Below, piece by piece: positions 15,992 through 23,982 of a stretch of DNA of 34,130 nucleotides; positions within the stretch are counted from its first letter, which is position 1; each line of letters begins with the position of its first letter. This stretch comes from Actinomycetes bacterium. Lineage in GTDB: Bacteria; Actinomycetota; Actinomycetes; Actinomycetales; Microbacteriaceae. The notes beneath the pieces are model-generated. The model saw nothing but the letters and a program-made list of their open reading frames with translations. It was not told the origin of the DNA and searched no databases. The stretch covers positions 1 through 34,130 of the forward strand of contig JAEYVF010000052.1 in the NCBI GenBank assembly GCA_023432005.1, in the 5' to 3' direction. The position numbers were made by a program, and so were the translations under genes.

Positions 15992-15997
15992 ATCGTA
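15992..15997 (-). promoter_or_regulatory. Candidate -10 for leaderless 70-residue membrane protein gene
   Basis: Minus-strand TACGAT (15997-15992) is followed by 6 bases and then the GTG at 15985, the same spacing as at other starts in the window. It lies beyond the qcrB terminator, so the gene would be transcribed on its own. Confidence 0.4.
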
Positions 15998-16018
15998 GCC
16001 AGGCGCAGGGGAGACGGC

Positions 16019-16049
16019 AAAGGGGCGGCCGCCCGTCGGCGCCGCCCCT
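16019..16049 (-). terminator. Terminator after qcrB
   Basis: Read on the minus strand, AGGGGCGGC (16049-16041) pairs perfectly with GCCGCCCCT (16029-16021) around an 11-base loop and runs into TT (with the last stem base, TTT). It lies 19 bases after the qcrB stop and matches an intrinsic terminator for the ctaE-qcrCAB operon. Confidence 0.7.
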
Positions 16050-16067
16050 CGCTCGAGCTGAGTGGAC

Positions 16068-17717
16068 TCAGTGGTGGTCGTGCTTCGAGGCCTCGATCTC
16101 GGACCGGGTCACCGGGGCGATGCGGTCCTCGAAGAACCAACGCGACAGGACGCTGCGCACGCGCGTGGCGATCGTGATCCGGCCCTTCGCGTTCGGGCGG
16201 ACCATGAGCGGCGCGTAGTCGTCGTAGCTCACCAGACGCCAGCGCTCGTAGTCCGAGAGCTGCTCGTGCACCTCGATGTACTCGCCACCTGGGAGGCGCA
16301 CGATGCGACCCGACTCGAACCCGTGGAGAGCGATCTCGCGATCCTTCTTCTGGAGGGCGAGAGCGATCCGCTTCGCGAGGAGGTAGGCGGCGATCGGTCC
16401 GGCGATGAGGAGCGCCTGCAGGGCATGCGTGACGCCCTCGATCGACAGCTTGAAGTGTGTCGCGATGAGGTCGGAGCTCGCCGCGGCCCACATGACCGCG
16501 TAGAAGGTGACTCCTGCGGCGCCGATCGCGGTGCGGGTCGGGGCGTTGCGGGGACGGTCCGCGATGTGGTGCTCGCGCTTGTCGCCCGTGATGAACGCCT
16601 CGATGAAGGGGTAGATGGCCACCAGCACGAGGAACAGCACGAGGATCACGATCGGGATCAGGATGTACCACGTGAACGTGAACCCGAAGATCTCGGTCTC
16701 GAGGTGCGGCGGGATGAGACGCAGCATGCCGTCCGCGAAGCCGATGTACCAGTCGGGCTGCGTACCCGCGGAGACCGGCGACGGGTCGTACGGGCCGTAG
16801 TTCCAGATCGGGTTGATCGTCACCGTCGAGGCCACCAGCATGATGACGCCGAAGACGATGAAGAAGAAGCCGCCGGCCTTGGCCGCGAACACCGGCATGA
16901 TCGGCACGCCCACGACGTTGCCCTCGGTGCGACCGGGGGCGGCGAACTGGGTGTGCTTGTTCACGACCATGAGGATGAGGTGCACGCCGAGCGCGGCGAC
17001 GAGGAGCGCCGGCAGCAGCAGGATGTGCAGCGTGTACAGGCGACCCACGATCGCCTCGCCAGGGAACTCGCCGCCGAAGAGCAGGTACGAGATCCAGGTG
17101 CCGATGACCGGCACACCCTTGACCATGCCGTCGATGATGCGGAGGCCGTTGCCCGAGAGGAGGTCGTCGGGGAGCGAGTAGCCCGTGAAGCCCTCGCCCA
17201 TCGCGAGCACGAAGAGCACGAAGCCCACGACCCAGTTGAGCTCGCGCGGCTTGCGGAACGCGCCCGTGAAGAAGACGCGCAGCATGTGCAGGCCGATCGA
17301 GGCGACGAACAGCAGAGCCGCCCAGTGGTGCACCTGACGCATGAGCAGGCCACCGCGCACATCGAAGGAGATGTCGAGCGTCGAGGCCATGGCAGCCGAC
17401 ATCTCGACGCCCTTGAGCGTGGGGTAGGAGCCCTCGTAGATGACGGGCGTCATCGAGGCCTGGAAGAAGAACGTCAGGAACGTGCCCGACAGCAGGATCG
17501 CGATGAAGCTGTAGAGCGCCACCTCGCCGAGCATGAACGACCAGTGGTCGGGGAAGATCTTGCGCCCGAGCTCCTTCACGAGGCCCGAGAGGCTCGTGCG
17601 GTCCTCGATGTAGTTGGCGCCCCAGTTGACGAAGCGCATGCCCTTGCCGGGCTCGGGGCGGGCCTCGGTCGAGGCCCCGGAGCTCGTCTCCGCGGTGGTC
17701 GTGGCGGTGGCGGTCAC
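16068..17717 (-). CDS. qcrB: Cytochrome bc1 complex cytochrome b subunit (QcrB)
   Basis: Menaquinol-oxidising membrane subunit carrying hemes bL and bH; 549 residues, long as usual for actinobacteria because of a C-terminal extension. Visible motifs include HHWAALLFVASIGLHMLRVFF and LHILLLPALLVAALGVHLILM with the paired heme histidines, GYSLPDDLLSG, and PDWYIG, the actinobacterial form of the Qo-site PEWY. The GTG start overlaps the qcrA stop (GTGA), so translation is coupled. The C-terminal 100 residues are cytosolic and charged, ending KHDHH. Family knowledge: QcrB is the target of Q203/telacebec-type inhibitors in mycobacteria. Confidence 0.97.
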   Translation of the reverse strand: MTATATTTAETSSGASTEARPEPGKGMRFVNWGANYIEDRTSLSGLVKELGRKIFPDHWSFMLGEVALYSFIAILLSGTFLTFFFQASMTPVIYEGSYPTLKGVEMSAAMASTLDISFDVRGGLLMRQVHHWAALLFVASIGLHMLRVFFTGAFRKPRELNWVVGFVLFVLAMGEGFTGYSLPDDLLSGNGLRIIDGMVKGVPVIGTWISYLLFGGEFPGEAIVGRLYTLHILLLPALLVAALGVHLILMVVNKHTQFAAPGRTEGNVVGVPIMPVFAAKAGGFFFIVFGVIMLVASTVTINPIWNYGPYDPSPVSAGTQPDWYIGFADGMLRLIPPHLETEIFGFTFTWYILIPIVILVLFLVLVAIYPFIEAFITGDKREHHIADRPRNAPTRTAIGAAGVTFYAVMWAAASSDLIATHFKLSIEGVTHALQALLIAGPIAAYLLAKRIALALQKKDREIALHGFESGRIVRLPGGEYIEVHEQLSDYERWRLVSYDDYAPLMVRPNAKGRITIATRVRSVLSRWFFEDRIAPVTRSEIEASKHDHH

Positions 17718-18775
17718 AGCGAACGCTCCCAGAAGCTCGGGCCGACGGGCTCGTGGAAGTCGCTCTGAGCGATCAGGTAGCCCTCCTCGTCGACGGTGAT
17801 GGGCAGCTGCGGCAGCGGGCGCTTGGCGGGTCCGAAGATGACCGCGGCCTCACGCGTGATGTCGAACTGCGACTGGTGGCAGGGGCAGAGAAGGTGGTGG
17901 GTCTGCTGCTCGTACAGGGCGACGGGGCAGCCGACGTGGGTGCAGATCTTGGAGTACGCGACGATGCCGCGGAAGTTCCAGTCCTTGCGCTCCTCGGAGA
18001 CGTGCAGATCCTCCGGCTTGAGGCGCATGAGCAGCACAGCCGCCTTGGCCTTCTCCTCGAGGGGGTGCGACGACTCGTGCAGGTTCTCGGGGATGACGTG
18101 GAAGACCGAGCCGATCGTGACGTCGGAGGCCTTGATGGGCACGCCGTTCGGGTCACGCGCGAGGCGCACGCCCTTCTCCCAGAGCGTGTGCTTGAGCAGC
18201 TTCACCGGGTCCTCGGCGGGGGCGAAGTCGCGGAAGATCACGACCGCCGACAGCGGGGCGAGCGCGAGCGCGCCGAACAGGCTGTTGCGGATGAGCTTGC
18301 GGCGGGTGAAGCCGGACTCCTTGTTGCCGAGCGTGAAGATCTCGGCGGCGCGAGCGATCGTCTCGGGCTTGCCGCGCGTCTCGTGGCGGCTCTCGACGAG
18401 GTCGTGGCCGTCCATGAGCGACTTCGACCAGTGCACGGCGCCGAAGCCGATACCGAGCAGGCCGAGCGCGAAACCGAGGCCGAGCAGCAGGTTGTTCAGC
18501 CGCACGGACCCCATGTCGCCCTCGTGGATCGGGAAGGCGATGTACGCGACGACCGCGAACACGCTGCCCACCATCGAGGCGAGGAACAGCCAGAAGACGC
18601 GTCGCTCGTTCTGACGCTCCTTCGCCGGGTCGATGTCGGAGACTCGCGGCCGGTACGGCGGGAATCCCGGGTTCTCGACGCTGTCATCCGAGATGACGGC
18701 GACGCCCGAGGGCAGCGGCGCTTGCTCGTGCCTCTCGACTGCGGTGCCGGTCTCGGCCCCGTCGGTCCCTGCCAT
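17714..18775 (-). CDS. qcrA: Cytochrome bc1 complex Rieske iron-sulfur subunit (QcrA)
   Basis: Transfers electrons from menaquinol at QcrB to QcrC through a 2Fe-2S cluster. From the ATG at 18775 it is 353 residues with three hydrophobic segments in the N-terminal half, the actinobacterial form, rather than one. The cluster motifs are CTHVGC (Cys278, His280, Cys283) and CPCHQS (Cys297, Cys299, His300), with GPAKRPLPQLPI after them. I chose 18775 because GGAAGG lies about 8 bases upstream; the GTG at 18805 would add 10 residues with no ribosome site. The stop overlaps the qcrB start. Confidence 0.96.
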   Translation of the reverse strand: MAGTDGAETGTAVERHEQAPLPSGVAVISDDSVENPGFPPYRPRVSDIDPAKERQNERRVFWLFLASMVGSVFAVVAYIAFPIHEGDMGSVRLNNLLLGLGFALGLLGIGFGAVHWSKSLMDGHDLVESRHETRGKPETIARAAEIFTLGNKESGFTRRKLIRNSLFGALALAPLSAVVIFRDFAPAEDPVKLLKHTLWEKGVRLARDPNGVPIKASDVTIGSVFHVIPENLHESSHPLEEKAKAAVLLMRLKPEDLHVSEERKDWNFRGIVAYSKICTHVGCPVALYEQQTHHLLCPCHQSQFDITREAAVIFGPAKRPLPQLPITVDEEGYLIAQSDFHEPVGPSFWERSL

Positions 18776-18808
18776 GCGCTTCCCTTCCTGTGTTTCCGTG
18801 CTCACGGG

Positions 18809-19618
18809 TCAGTTCGACTTCGCGGTGAGCCAGACGGTGATCGCCACGATCCCGCCGAGGGCGAAGATCCAGACGAACAGACCCTCCGAGACCGGGCCGA
18901 GGCTCCCGAGGTCGTAGCCGCCGGGCGAGGGGTTGTTCTCGAGGTACTGGAGGTACGTGATGATCGCCGACTTGTCCTCGGGCGTGATGTTGGCGTCGTT
19001 GAACACCGGCATGTTCTGCGGACCCGTGATCATCGCCTCGTAGACGTGCTTGGCGCTCACGCCGATGAGGCCGGGAGCGAACTTGCCCTGCGTGAGCGCG
19101 CCGCCCGCACCCGCGACGTTGTGGCACATCGCGCAGTTGATGCGGAACAGCTCCGCGCCCACGGCGAGGTCGCCGTCGCCCTGGAGGTAGCGCTCGTCGG
19201 GGATGGCCGGGCCGGGGCCGAGCGAGGCGACCCACGCCGCGAGCGCGGCGATCTGCGGCTCGGTGAACTGCACCGGCTTCTCCTCGGCCTGCGGGCCGCT
19301 CGCGGCCATGGGCATGCGGCCCGTGCCCACCTGGAAGTCGACGGATGCGGCGCCCACGCCGATGAGGGTCGGGGCGTCCTCGGTGCCCTCGGCCTGGAGG
19401 CCGTGGCAGCTCGCGCAGTTGGCGGCGAAGAGCTTCTCGCCCTCCTCCGTGAGCTTGGTCACCTGGGTCTGGCTCGCGGCGCCGGCCGAGGAGCCTGCCG
19501 TGAACGCGGTGTAGGCGCCGCCGGTGGCCAGGAGGCCGATGAGCAGGAGGGCCCCCGAAGCGAGCGGGGAACGCCGACCGGCGCGGCGGGAACGTGAAGG
19601 GGTAGCGGAGGTCGCCAT
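18809..19618 (-). CDS. qcrC: Diheme cytochrome c subunit of the bc1 complex (QcrC)
   Basis: Membrane-anchored diheme cytochrome c that replaces soluble cytochrome c in actinobacteria, wiring the bcc complex directly to CtaC. From the ATG at 19618 it has 269 residues: an N-terminal helix (SPLASGALLLIGLLATGGAY), heme site CASCH (Cys68, Cys71, His72), a second site CAMCH (Cys162, Cys165, His166), Met-containing loops such as GRMPMA and NMPVF for axial ligands, and a C-terminal anchor helix (LFVWIFALGGIVAITVWL). It is 28 bases after ctaE and upstream of qcrA, the conserved order. The ribosome site is weak, so the start is fairly but not fully sure. Confidence 0.96.
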   Translation of the reverse strand: MATSATPSRSRRAGRRSPLASGALLLIGLLATGGAYTAFTAGSSAGAASQTQVTKLTEEGEKLFAANCASCHGLQAEGTEDAPTLIGVGAASVDFQVGTGRMPMAASGPQAEEKPVQFTEPQIAALAAWVASLGPGPAIPDERYLQGDGDLAVGAELFRINCAMCHNVAGAGGALTQGKFAPGLIGVSAKHVYEAMITGPQNMPVFNDANITPEDKSAIITYLQYLENNPSPGGYDLGSLGPVSEGLFVWIFALGGIVAITVWLTAKSN

Positions 19619-19646
19619 GATCGTGGAGTGGATCCGTTCTGCCGGG

Positions 19647-20282
19647 CTATCTGAGGACGTAGATGACGAGGAACAGGCCGATCCAGACGACATCGACGAA
19701 GTGCCAGTAGTAGGACACGACGATCGCGCTCGTCGCCTCCTTGTGCGTGAAGCGCTTGACCGCGTAGGTGCGGCCGATCACGAGCAGGAAGGCGATCAGG
19801 CCTCCCGTGACGTGCAGACCGTGGAAGCCGGTCGCGAAGTAGAAGACCGAGCCGTAGGAGTCGGATGCGAAGCCGACGTGCTCGGAGACGAGCATGCCGT
19901 ACTCGAAGATCTGGCCCGTGACGAAGACCGCGCCGAGCGCGTAGCTCAGGAAGAACCACTCGACCATGCCCCACTTGGCGATGGCGAACGGGCCGCCCGT
20001 GCGCCGGGGCTGCATGCGCTCCGCGGCGAAGACGCCGAACTGCGCCGTGAAGGACGACGCGACGAGGATGATCGTGTTGACGAGCGAGAACGGGATGTTG
20101 AGCTTCGCGGTCTGCTCGGCCCACAGCTCGGGCGACACGGCCCGCAGGGTGAAGTAGACGGCGAAGAGGCCCGCGAAGAACATCACCTCGCTGCCGAGCC
20201 ACACGATGGTGCCCACGGCGACGGTGTTCGGTCGATGGATGACCGGCGTGCTCGGGGCGCTGACGGCGGAGGTAGTGGTCAC
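19647..20282 (-). CDS. ctaE: Cytochrome c oxidase subunit III (heme-copper oxidase)
   Basis: Subunit III of the aa3 oxidase, encoded as in other actinobacteria at the head of the qcrCAB operon and away from ctaCDF. From the GTG at 20282 it is 211 residues with five transmembrane helices, the short form. GTIVWLGSEVMFFAGLFAVY with its membrane Glu, FYFATGFHGLHVTGGLIAFL and the C-terminal SYYWHFVDVVWIGLFLVIY are family signatures. The GTG start lies 6 bases behind CATAAT, so the message is probably leaderless. It is divergent from trpD with 105 bases between. Confidence 0.96.
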   Translation of the reverse strand: MTTTSAVSAPSTPVIHRPNTVAVGTIVWLGSEVMFFAGLFAVYFTLRAVSPELWAEQTAKLNIPFSLVNTIILVASSFTAQFGVFAAERMQPRRTGGPFAIAKWGMVEWFFLSYALGAVFVTGQIFEYGMLVSEHVGFASDSYGSVFYFATGFHGLHVTGGLIAFLLVIGRTYAVKRFTHKEATSAIVVSYYWHFVDVVWIGLFLVIYVLR

Positions 20283-20288
20283 CTGACC

Positions 20289-20294
20289 ATTATG
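20289..20294 (-). promoter_or_regulatory. Candidate -10 for the leaderless ctaE-qcrCAB operon
   Basis: Minus-strand CATAAT (20294-20289), one base from TATAAT, is followed by GGTCAG and then the ctaE GTG. Transcription would start at the first codon. Confidence 0.55.
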
Positions 20295-20354
20295 GCCGAT
20301 ATCGCTCACGGCGAATTCACCCGCGGGGCCTGTCGCGCTTCGGGCCACGGAAAT

Positions 20355-20374
20355 GGGGGACGGATCCGAGTCGC
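20355..20374 (+). repeat. Sequence resembling the dnaE inverted-repeat arm, at the trpD promoter
   Basis: GGGGGACGGATCCGAGTCGC matches the left arm at 5937-5963 apart from a 7-base gap and one mismatch. It ends directly at the trpD -10-like hexamer, where a -35 or an operator would be. A chance resemblance is possible. Confidence 0.35.
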
Positions 20375-20380
20375 TACGAT
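20375..20380 (+). promoter_or_regulatory. Candidate -10 for leaderless trpD
   Basis: TACGAT ends 7 bases before the trpD ATG at 20388; no ribosome site lies between. Confidence 0.5.
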
Positions 20381-20387
20381 CGTCGCC

Positions 20388-21440
20388 ATGCCCACCGAAC
20401 TGACCTGGCCCGCCGTGCTCACGGAGCTCCTCGCGGGAGGAGACCTCTCGATCGCCGAGGCGGATTGGGCGATGGGGCAGATCATGTCGGGCGAGGCGAC
20501 CTCCGCGCAGATCGCCGCGTTCCTCATCGCGTTGCGGGCGAAGGGGGAGACCGTCGACGAGGTCGTCGGATTCCGCGACGCCATCCTCGCGGCCGCGAGG
20601 CCCCTGCGCGTCGACCCGCTGGCGCTCGACATCGTGGGAACCGGCGGCGACCGTTTCGGCACGGTCAACGTCTCGTCGATGTCCTCGATCGTGTGCGCTG
20701 CGGCTGGGGTGCCGGTCGTGAAGCACGGGAACCGCGCGGCGAGCTCGGCATCCGGCTCGTCCGACACGCTCGCGGCGCTCGGAGCCGACATCCAGATCGA
20801 GCCGGAGCGCGTGGCCGCAGTCCTCGAGGAGACGGGTCTCACCTTCGTCTTCGCCTCCCACTTCCACCCGGGCTTCAAGAACGCGGGGCCCGTGCGTGCC
20901 GAGCTCGGCATCCCGACGGTCTTCAACTTCCTCGGCCCGCTGTGCAACCCGGCGCGCCCCGAGGCCTCGGCGGTCGGCGTCGCCAACCTCGACAAGGTGC
21001 CGCTCGTCGTGGGCGTGTTCCAGACGCGCGGAGCGACCGCTCTCGTGTTCCGCGGCGACGACGGGCTCGACGAGCTCACGACGACCGGCCACAGCCACAT
21101 CTGGGAGGTCTCGCGCGGCGCCGTCGACGAGCACGACATCGATCCCGCCGATCTCGGGCTGCCGCGCGCCTCGATCGACGACCTCCGCGGAGGAGACCCC
21201 GCGACCAACGCCGCGATCGCACGGCGGGTTCTCGCGGGCGAGCAGGGGCCGGTGCGCGACATCGTGCTGCTGAACGCCGCCGCGGGGCTCGTCTCGTGGG
21301 ATCTCGCGCGCGATCCCGCCCAGGGCGAGCAGGACATCCGCGCGCGCTTCCGCGACAAGATCGCCGTCGCGGCCTCGGTCATCGACGCGGGCGCCGCCAT
21401 CGCCAAGCTCGACCAGTGGGTCGCGGCGACGCGCGCCTGA
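20388..21440 (+). CDS. trpD: Anthranilate phosphoribosyltransferase
   Basis: Transfers the phosphoribosyl group of PRPP to anthranilate, second step of tryptophan synthesis. It is 350 residues. The PRPP-binding GTGGD motif is at 84-88, followed by FGTVNVSSMSSIV, and the anthranilate-site KHGNRAASSASGSSD begins at 112. ATG start at 20388 directly behind TACGAT. It stands alone next to ctaE, a common actinobacterial arrangement, so the remaining trp genes are elsewhere. It converges with the hydroxy-acid oxidase gene; 16 bases separate the stops. Confidence 0.97.
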   Translation: MPTELTWPAVLTELLAGGDLSIAEADWAMGQIMSGEATSAQIAAFLIALRAKGETVDEVVGFRDAILAAARPLRVDPLALDIVGTGGDRFGTVNVSSMSSIVCAAAGVPVVKHGNRAASSASGSSDTLAALGADIQIEPERVAAVLEETGLTFVFASHFHPGFKNAGPVRAELGIPTVFNFLGPLCNPARPEASAVGVANLDKVPLVVGVFQTRGATALVFRGDDGLDELTTTGHSHIWEVSRGAVDEHDIDPADLGLPRASIDDLRGGDPATNAAIARRVLAGEQGPVRDIVLLNAAAGLVSWDLARDPAQGEQDIRARFRDKIAVAASVIDAGAAIAKLDQWVAATRA

Positions 21441-21456
21441 CCGCGTCCCGCGGACG

Positions 21457-22746
21457 TCAGAGACGCACGACGTCGTCCGGCCCCAGCTCGGCGACCGTGC
21501 GGTGGCCGGAGAGGCCGAGCACGAGGTCGATCTCGGCGACGATGTCGCGCAGCACCTGACGCGCGCCGTCCTCGCCCTCGATCGCGAGCCCGTAGACCCA
21601 GGCGCGGCCGACGCCCACGGCCGTGGCGCCGAGCGCGAGCGCGCGCACGACATCCGCGCCCCCGCGCACACCCGAGTCGAGCAGCACCGGGATGCGGCCG
21701 TCGATCGCCTCGACGACCGCGGGCAGCGCGTCGAGCGAGCCCACGGCCCCGTCGACCTGCCGGCCGCCGTGCGTCGAGACCATGACGGCGTCGACACCGG
21801 CCTCGAGGGCGCGCCGTGCGTCATCCGGGTGCTGGATGCCCTTGAGCACGATCGGGAGGCTCGTGCGTGCGCGCAGGAACGGGAGGTCGTCCCAGGACAG
21901 CGACGGCCGGGAGAACACCTCCAGGAAGGTCTCGACCGCCGCGCGGGGCTCGCCCGAGCGCAGGTTCCGCCAGAAGGGGCCGGGGTAGCGGCGGCTGAGC
22001 TCGACGAGCGTGCGGATCGCGGCGGGGGTGACACGCGGCGGCGGGCCCGCGGCGGGGCGCGCCATCCGCGCCTTCACGAGCTCCCGGAACACGGGATCGC
22101 TCGTGTACTGCGCGATCCCCATGCCGCGGATGAAGGGGAGGTAGCCCCGGTCGAGGTCGCGCGGGCGCCAGCCGAGCATGCCCGTGTCGAGGGTGACGAC
22201 GATCGCCTCCGCGCCCGCGAGCTCGGCGCGCCGCACGAAGCTCTCGACGAGGGCGTCCTCGCTCGACCAGTACAGCTGGAACCACCACGGGCCCGTGCCG
22301 GCCTCCGCGATGCGCTCCATGGGTCGGGATGCCTGGCTCGAGACCATGCTCGTGATGCCGAGGGAGCCGGCCGCGCGCGCGATCGCGAGGTCGGCATCCG
22401 GGTCCACGAGCTCGAGCACGCCGATGGGCGAGGCGAGCAGGGGCGTCGGATGGCGGCGCCCGAAGAGCTCGATCGAGAGATCGCGGTCGCCGACGTCGCG
22501 CAGCATCCGGGGAACGAGACGCCACGCGTCGAATGCGTCGTAGTTCGCCTCGGCGGTGGACTCCCGGCCCGCGGCTCCCGCGACATACGCCCAGGCGTCG
22601 GGCGACATCGTGCGCTCGGCCGCGCCCACGAGCGACGCCCAGCCGGTCGGCACGGGCGGTCGCGCGCCCGATGCGCCGGCGCGGAAGATCTCGGACTGCC
22701 GGGTGCGGCCGGCGCGGGGGAGCGGACCTCGTCGTCCATGGTGCAT
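21457..22746 (-). CDS. FMN-dependent alpha-hydroxy-acid oxidase (lactate 2-monooxygenase-like)
   Basis: Flavoenzyme of the glycolate oxidase/lactate oxidase superfamily, oxidising an L-2-hydroxy acid with O2. 429 residues counted from the ATG at 22746. Seen: WAYVAGAAG with Tyr54, SSQASRPMERIAE, WWFQLYW (154-160), VTLDTGMLGWRPRDLDRGYLP, catalytic-base lysine region VLKGIQHPDDA (Lys302) and STHGGRQVDGAVG with His326 and Arg329 as the catalytic pair, then DSGVRGGADVVRALALGA for FMN phosphate. Length and the YTSDPVF segment are closest to lactate 2-monooxygenases, but substrate is open. The start is doubtful: AGGAG is correctly spaced only for an out-of-frame ATG at 22739. Last gene of the ABC operon, 21 bases after the permease. 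Confidence 0.88.
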   Translation of the reverse strand: MHHGRRGPLPRAGRTRQSEIFRAGASGARPPVPTGWASLVGAAERTMSPDAWAYVAGAAGRESTAEANYDAFDAWRLVPRMLRDVGDRDLSIELFGRRHPTPLLASPIGVLELVDPDADLAIARAAGSLGITSMVSSQASRPMERIAEAGTGPWWFQLYWSSEDALVESFVRRAELAGAEAIVVTLDTGMLGWRPRDLDRGYLPFIRGMGIAQYTSDPVFRELVKARMARPAAGPPPRVTPAAIRTLVELSRRYPGPFWRNLRSGEPRAAVETFLEVFSRPSLSWDDLPFLRARTSLPIVLKGIQHPDDARRALEAGVDAVMVSTHGGRQVDGAVGSLDALPAVVEAIDGRIPVLLDSGVRGGADVVRALALGATAVGVGRAWVYGLAIEGEDGARQVLRDIVAEIDLVLGLSGHRTVAELGPDDVVRL

Positions 22747-22767
22747 CTCCTGTGGTGGTGGGTGTCG

Positions 22768-23982
22768 CTAAGCCTGCCCGTGAGCCGCGCGGGCGCGCCG
22801 CGACAGCGAGTCGATGATGACGGCGAGCAGGAGCACGCCGCCCGTGATCATGTAGCGGATCGAGGAGTCGAGATTGAGGAGCGTGAGGCCGTTGGAGATG
22901 GACTGGATGACGGCGATGCCGAGCAGCGCGCTCCACGCCGAGCCGCGCCCGCCGAAGAGGCTCGTGCCGCCGATGACGGCGGCGGCGATCGCGACGAGGT
23001 TCGTGTCGCCCGCGCCCGAGTTGAGGTTGACCGACATGAGGCGCCCCGCCGCGAGCAGGCCCCCGACGGCGGCGAACGTCGAGCACAGCACGAAGACCGA
23101 GATGTAGACGCGGTCGACGCGGATGCCGGCGCGCCGCGCGGCCTCGACCGACCCGCCGACCGCGTACACCTCGCGGCCCCACCTCGTGCGGGTCAGCACG
23201 ACGTGCATGACGATGACGAGCACGATGAAGAAGACGAACATGACGCCGACGCCGCGGTTGGTGGCGAGGTAGCTCACGGCGACCGCGCACAGTGCGAGCA
23301 GGCCGCCCGCCTTGGCCGCCTGCCAGCCGAGGGGCGAGGTGGTGAGGCCGGCACGCAGGCGCCGGCGACGTCGCAGCACGGCCGCCGCGAACATCCCGCC
23401 CGCCCACAGGGCCGACAGCAGGTAGGCGACCCACGGCGGCAGGAACCAGCTCGTGGCGAAGAGCACGAGCGGGGAATCGGCGGGGAGGTTGATCGAGCCG
23501 TTCGGCCCCAGCACCTTCAGCTGGAGGCCGAGCACGCCGAGGAGCCCGGCGAGCGTGATGATGAAGCTCGGCACGCCGAAGCGCGTGAACAGCACGCCGT
23601 AGAGCAGTCCCACGGCGGCCCCCGCGGCGACGGCCGAGACGATCGCGAGGGCGAGCGGCCATCCGAGCTGGGTGAGCCCGACGCCGAGGATCGCGGCCGA
23701 GAGCCCGCTCACCGAGCCCACGGAGAGGTCGATCTGGCCGAGCAGCAGCACGAGCACGACTCCGATGGCGATCGTGCCGGTCGCAGCGCACTGCAGCGTG
23801 AGGTTCACGAGGTTGTCCGCCGAGAGGAAGCTCGGGTTCATCACCTGGAAGGCGATCCAGATGATGACGAGACCGAGCACGACGGGGAGCGAGCCGAGAT
23901 TGCCCGTGAGGCGCGAGCGAGCGTCGTCGACGAGCCCGGAGACACGCGTCCGCACGTCCGGGGGGTGCGTGATCTCGCTCAC
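22768..23982 (-). CDS. Sugar ABC transporter permease (XylH/RbsC-like)
   Basis: Membrane subunit of a monosaccharide-type ABC importer of the XylH/RbsC family; 404 residues, the long XylH-like size. About ten hydrophobic segments are visible, with the family block GTIAIGVVLVLLLGQIDLSVG, GVPSFIITLAGLLG, the cytosolic coupling segment GREVYAVGGSVEAARRAGI, and AAVIGGTSLFGGRGS. The GTG start overlaps the ATPase stop (GTGA), so the two are coupled. A basic Arg-rich loop near residue 215 lies between hydrophobic segments. The sugar cannot be identified from sequence; xylose or another pentose is a guess by family. Confidence 0.93.
   Translation of the reverse strand: MSEITHPPDVRTRVSGLVDDARSRLTGNLGSLPVVLGLVIIWIAFQVMNPSFLSADNLVNLTLQCAATGTIAIGVVLVLLLGQIDLSVGSVSGLSAAILGVGLTQLGWPLALAIVSAVAAGAAVGLLYGVLFTRFGVPSFIITLAGLLGVLGLQLKVLGPNGSINLPADSPLVLFATSWFLPPWVAYLLSALWAGGMFAAAVLRRRRRLRAGLTTSPLGWQAAKAGGLLALCAVAVSYLATNRGVGVMFVFFIVLVIVMHVVLTRTRWGREVYAVGGSVEAARRAGIRVDRVYISVFVLCSTFAAVGGLLAAGRLMSVNLNSGAGDTNLVAIAAAVIGGTSLFGGRGSAWSALLGIAVIQSISNGLTLLNLDSSIRYMITGGVLLLAVIIDSLSRRARAAHGQA

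Noticed and set aside
21441..21456. CCGCG-TCC-CGCGG as a bidirectional terminator between trpD and the oxidase gene.
   Set aside because: A 5-bp stem with a 3-base loop is too weak in this base composition to call.
22074..22739. Minus-strand frame starting at the ATG with the best ribosome spacing in front of the oxidase.
   Set aside because: Its translation beyond the first residues is Arg/Ser-rich shadow sequence; only the other frame encodes the oxidase. Kept as a start/indel question instead.
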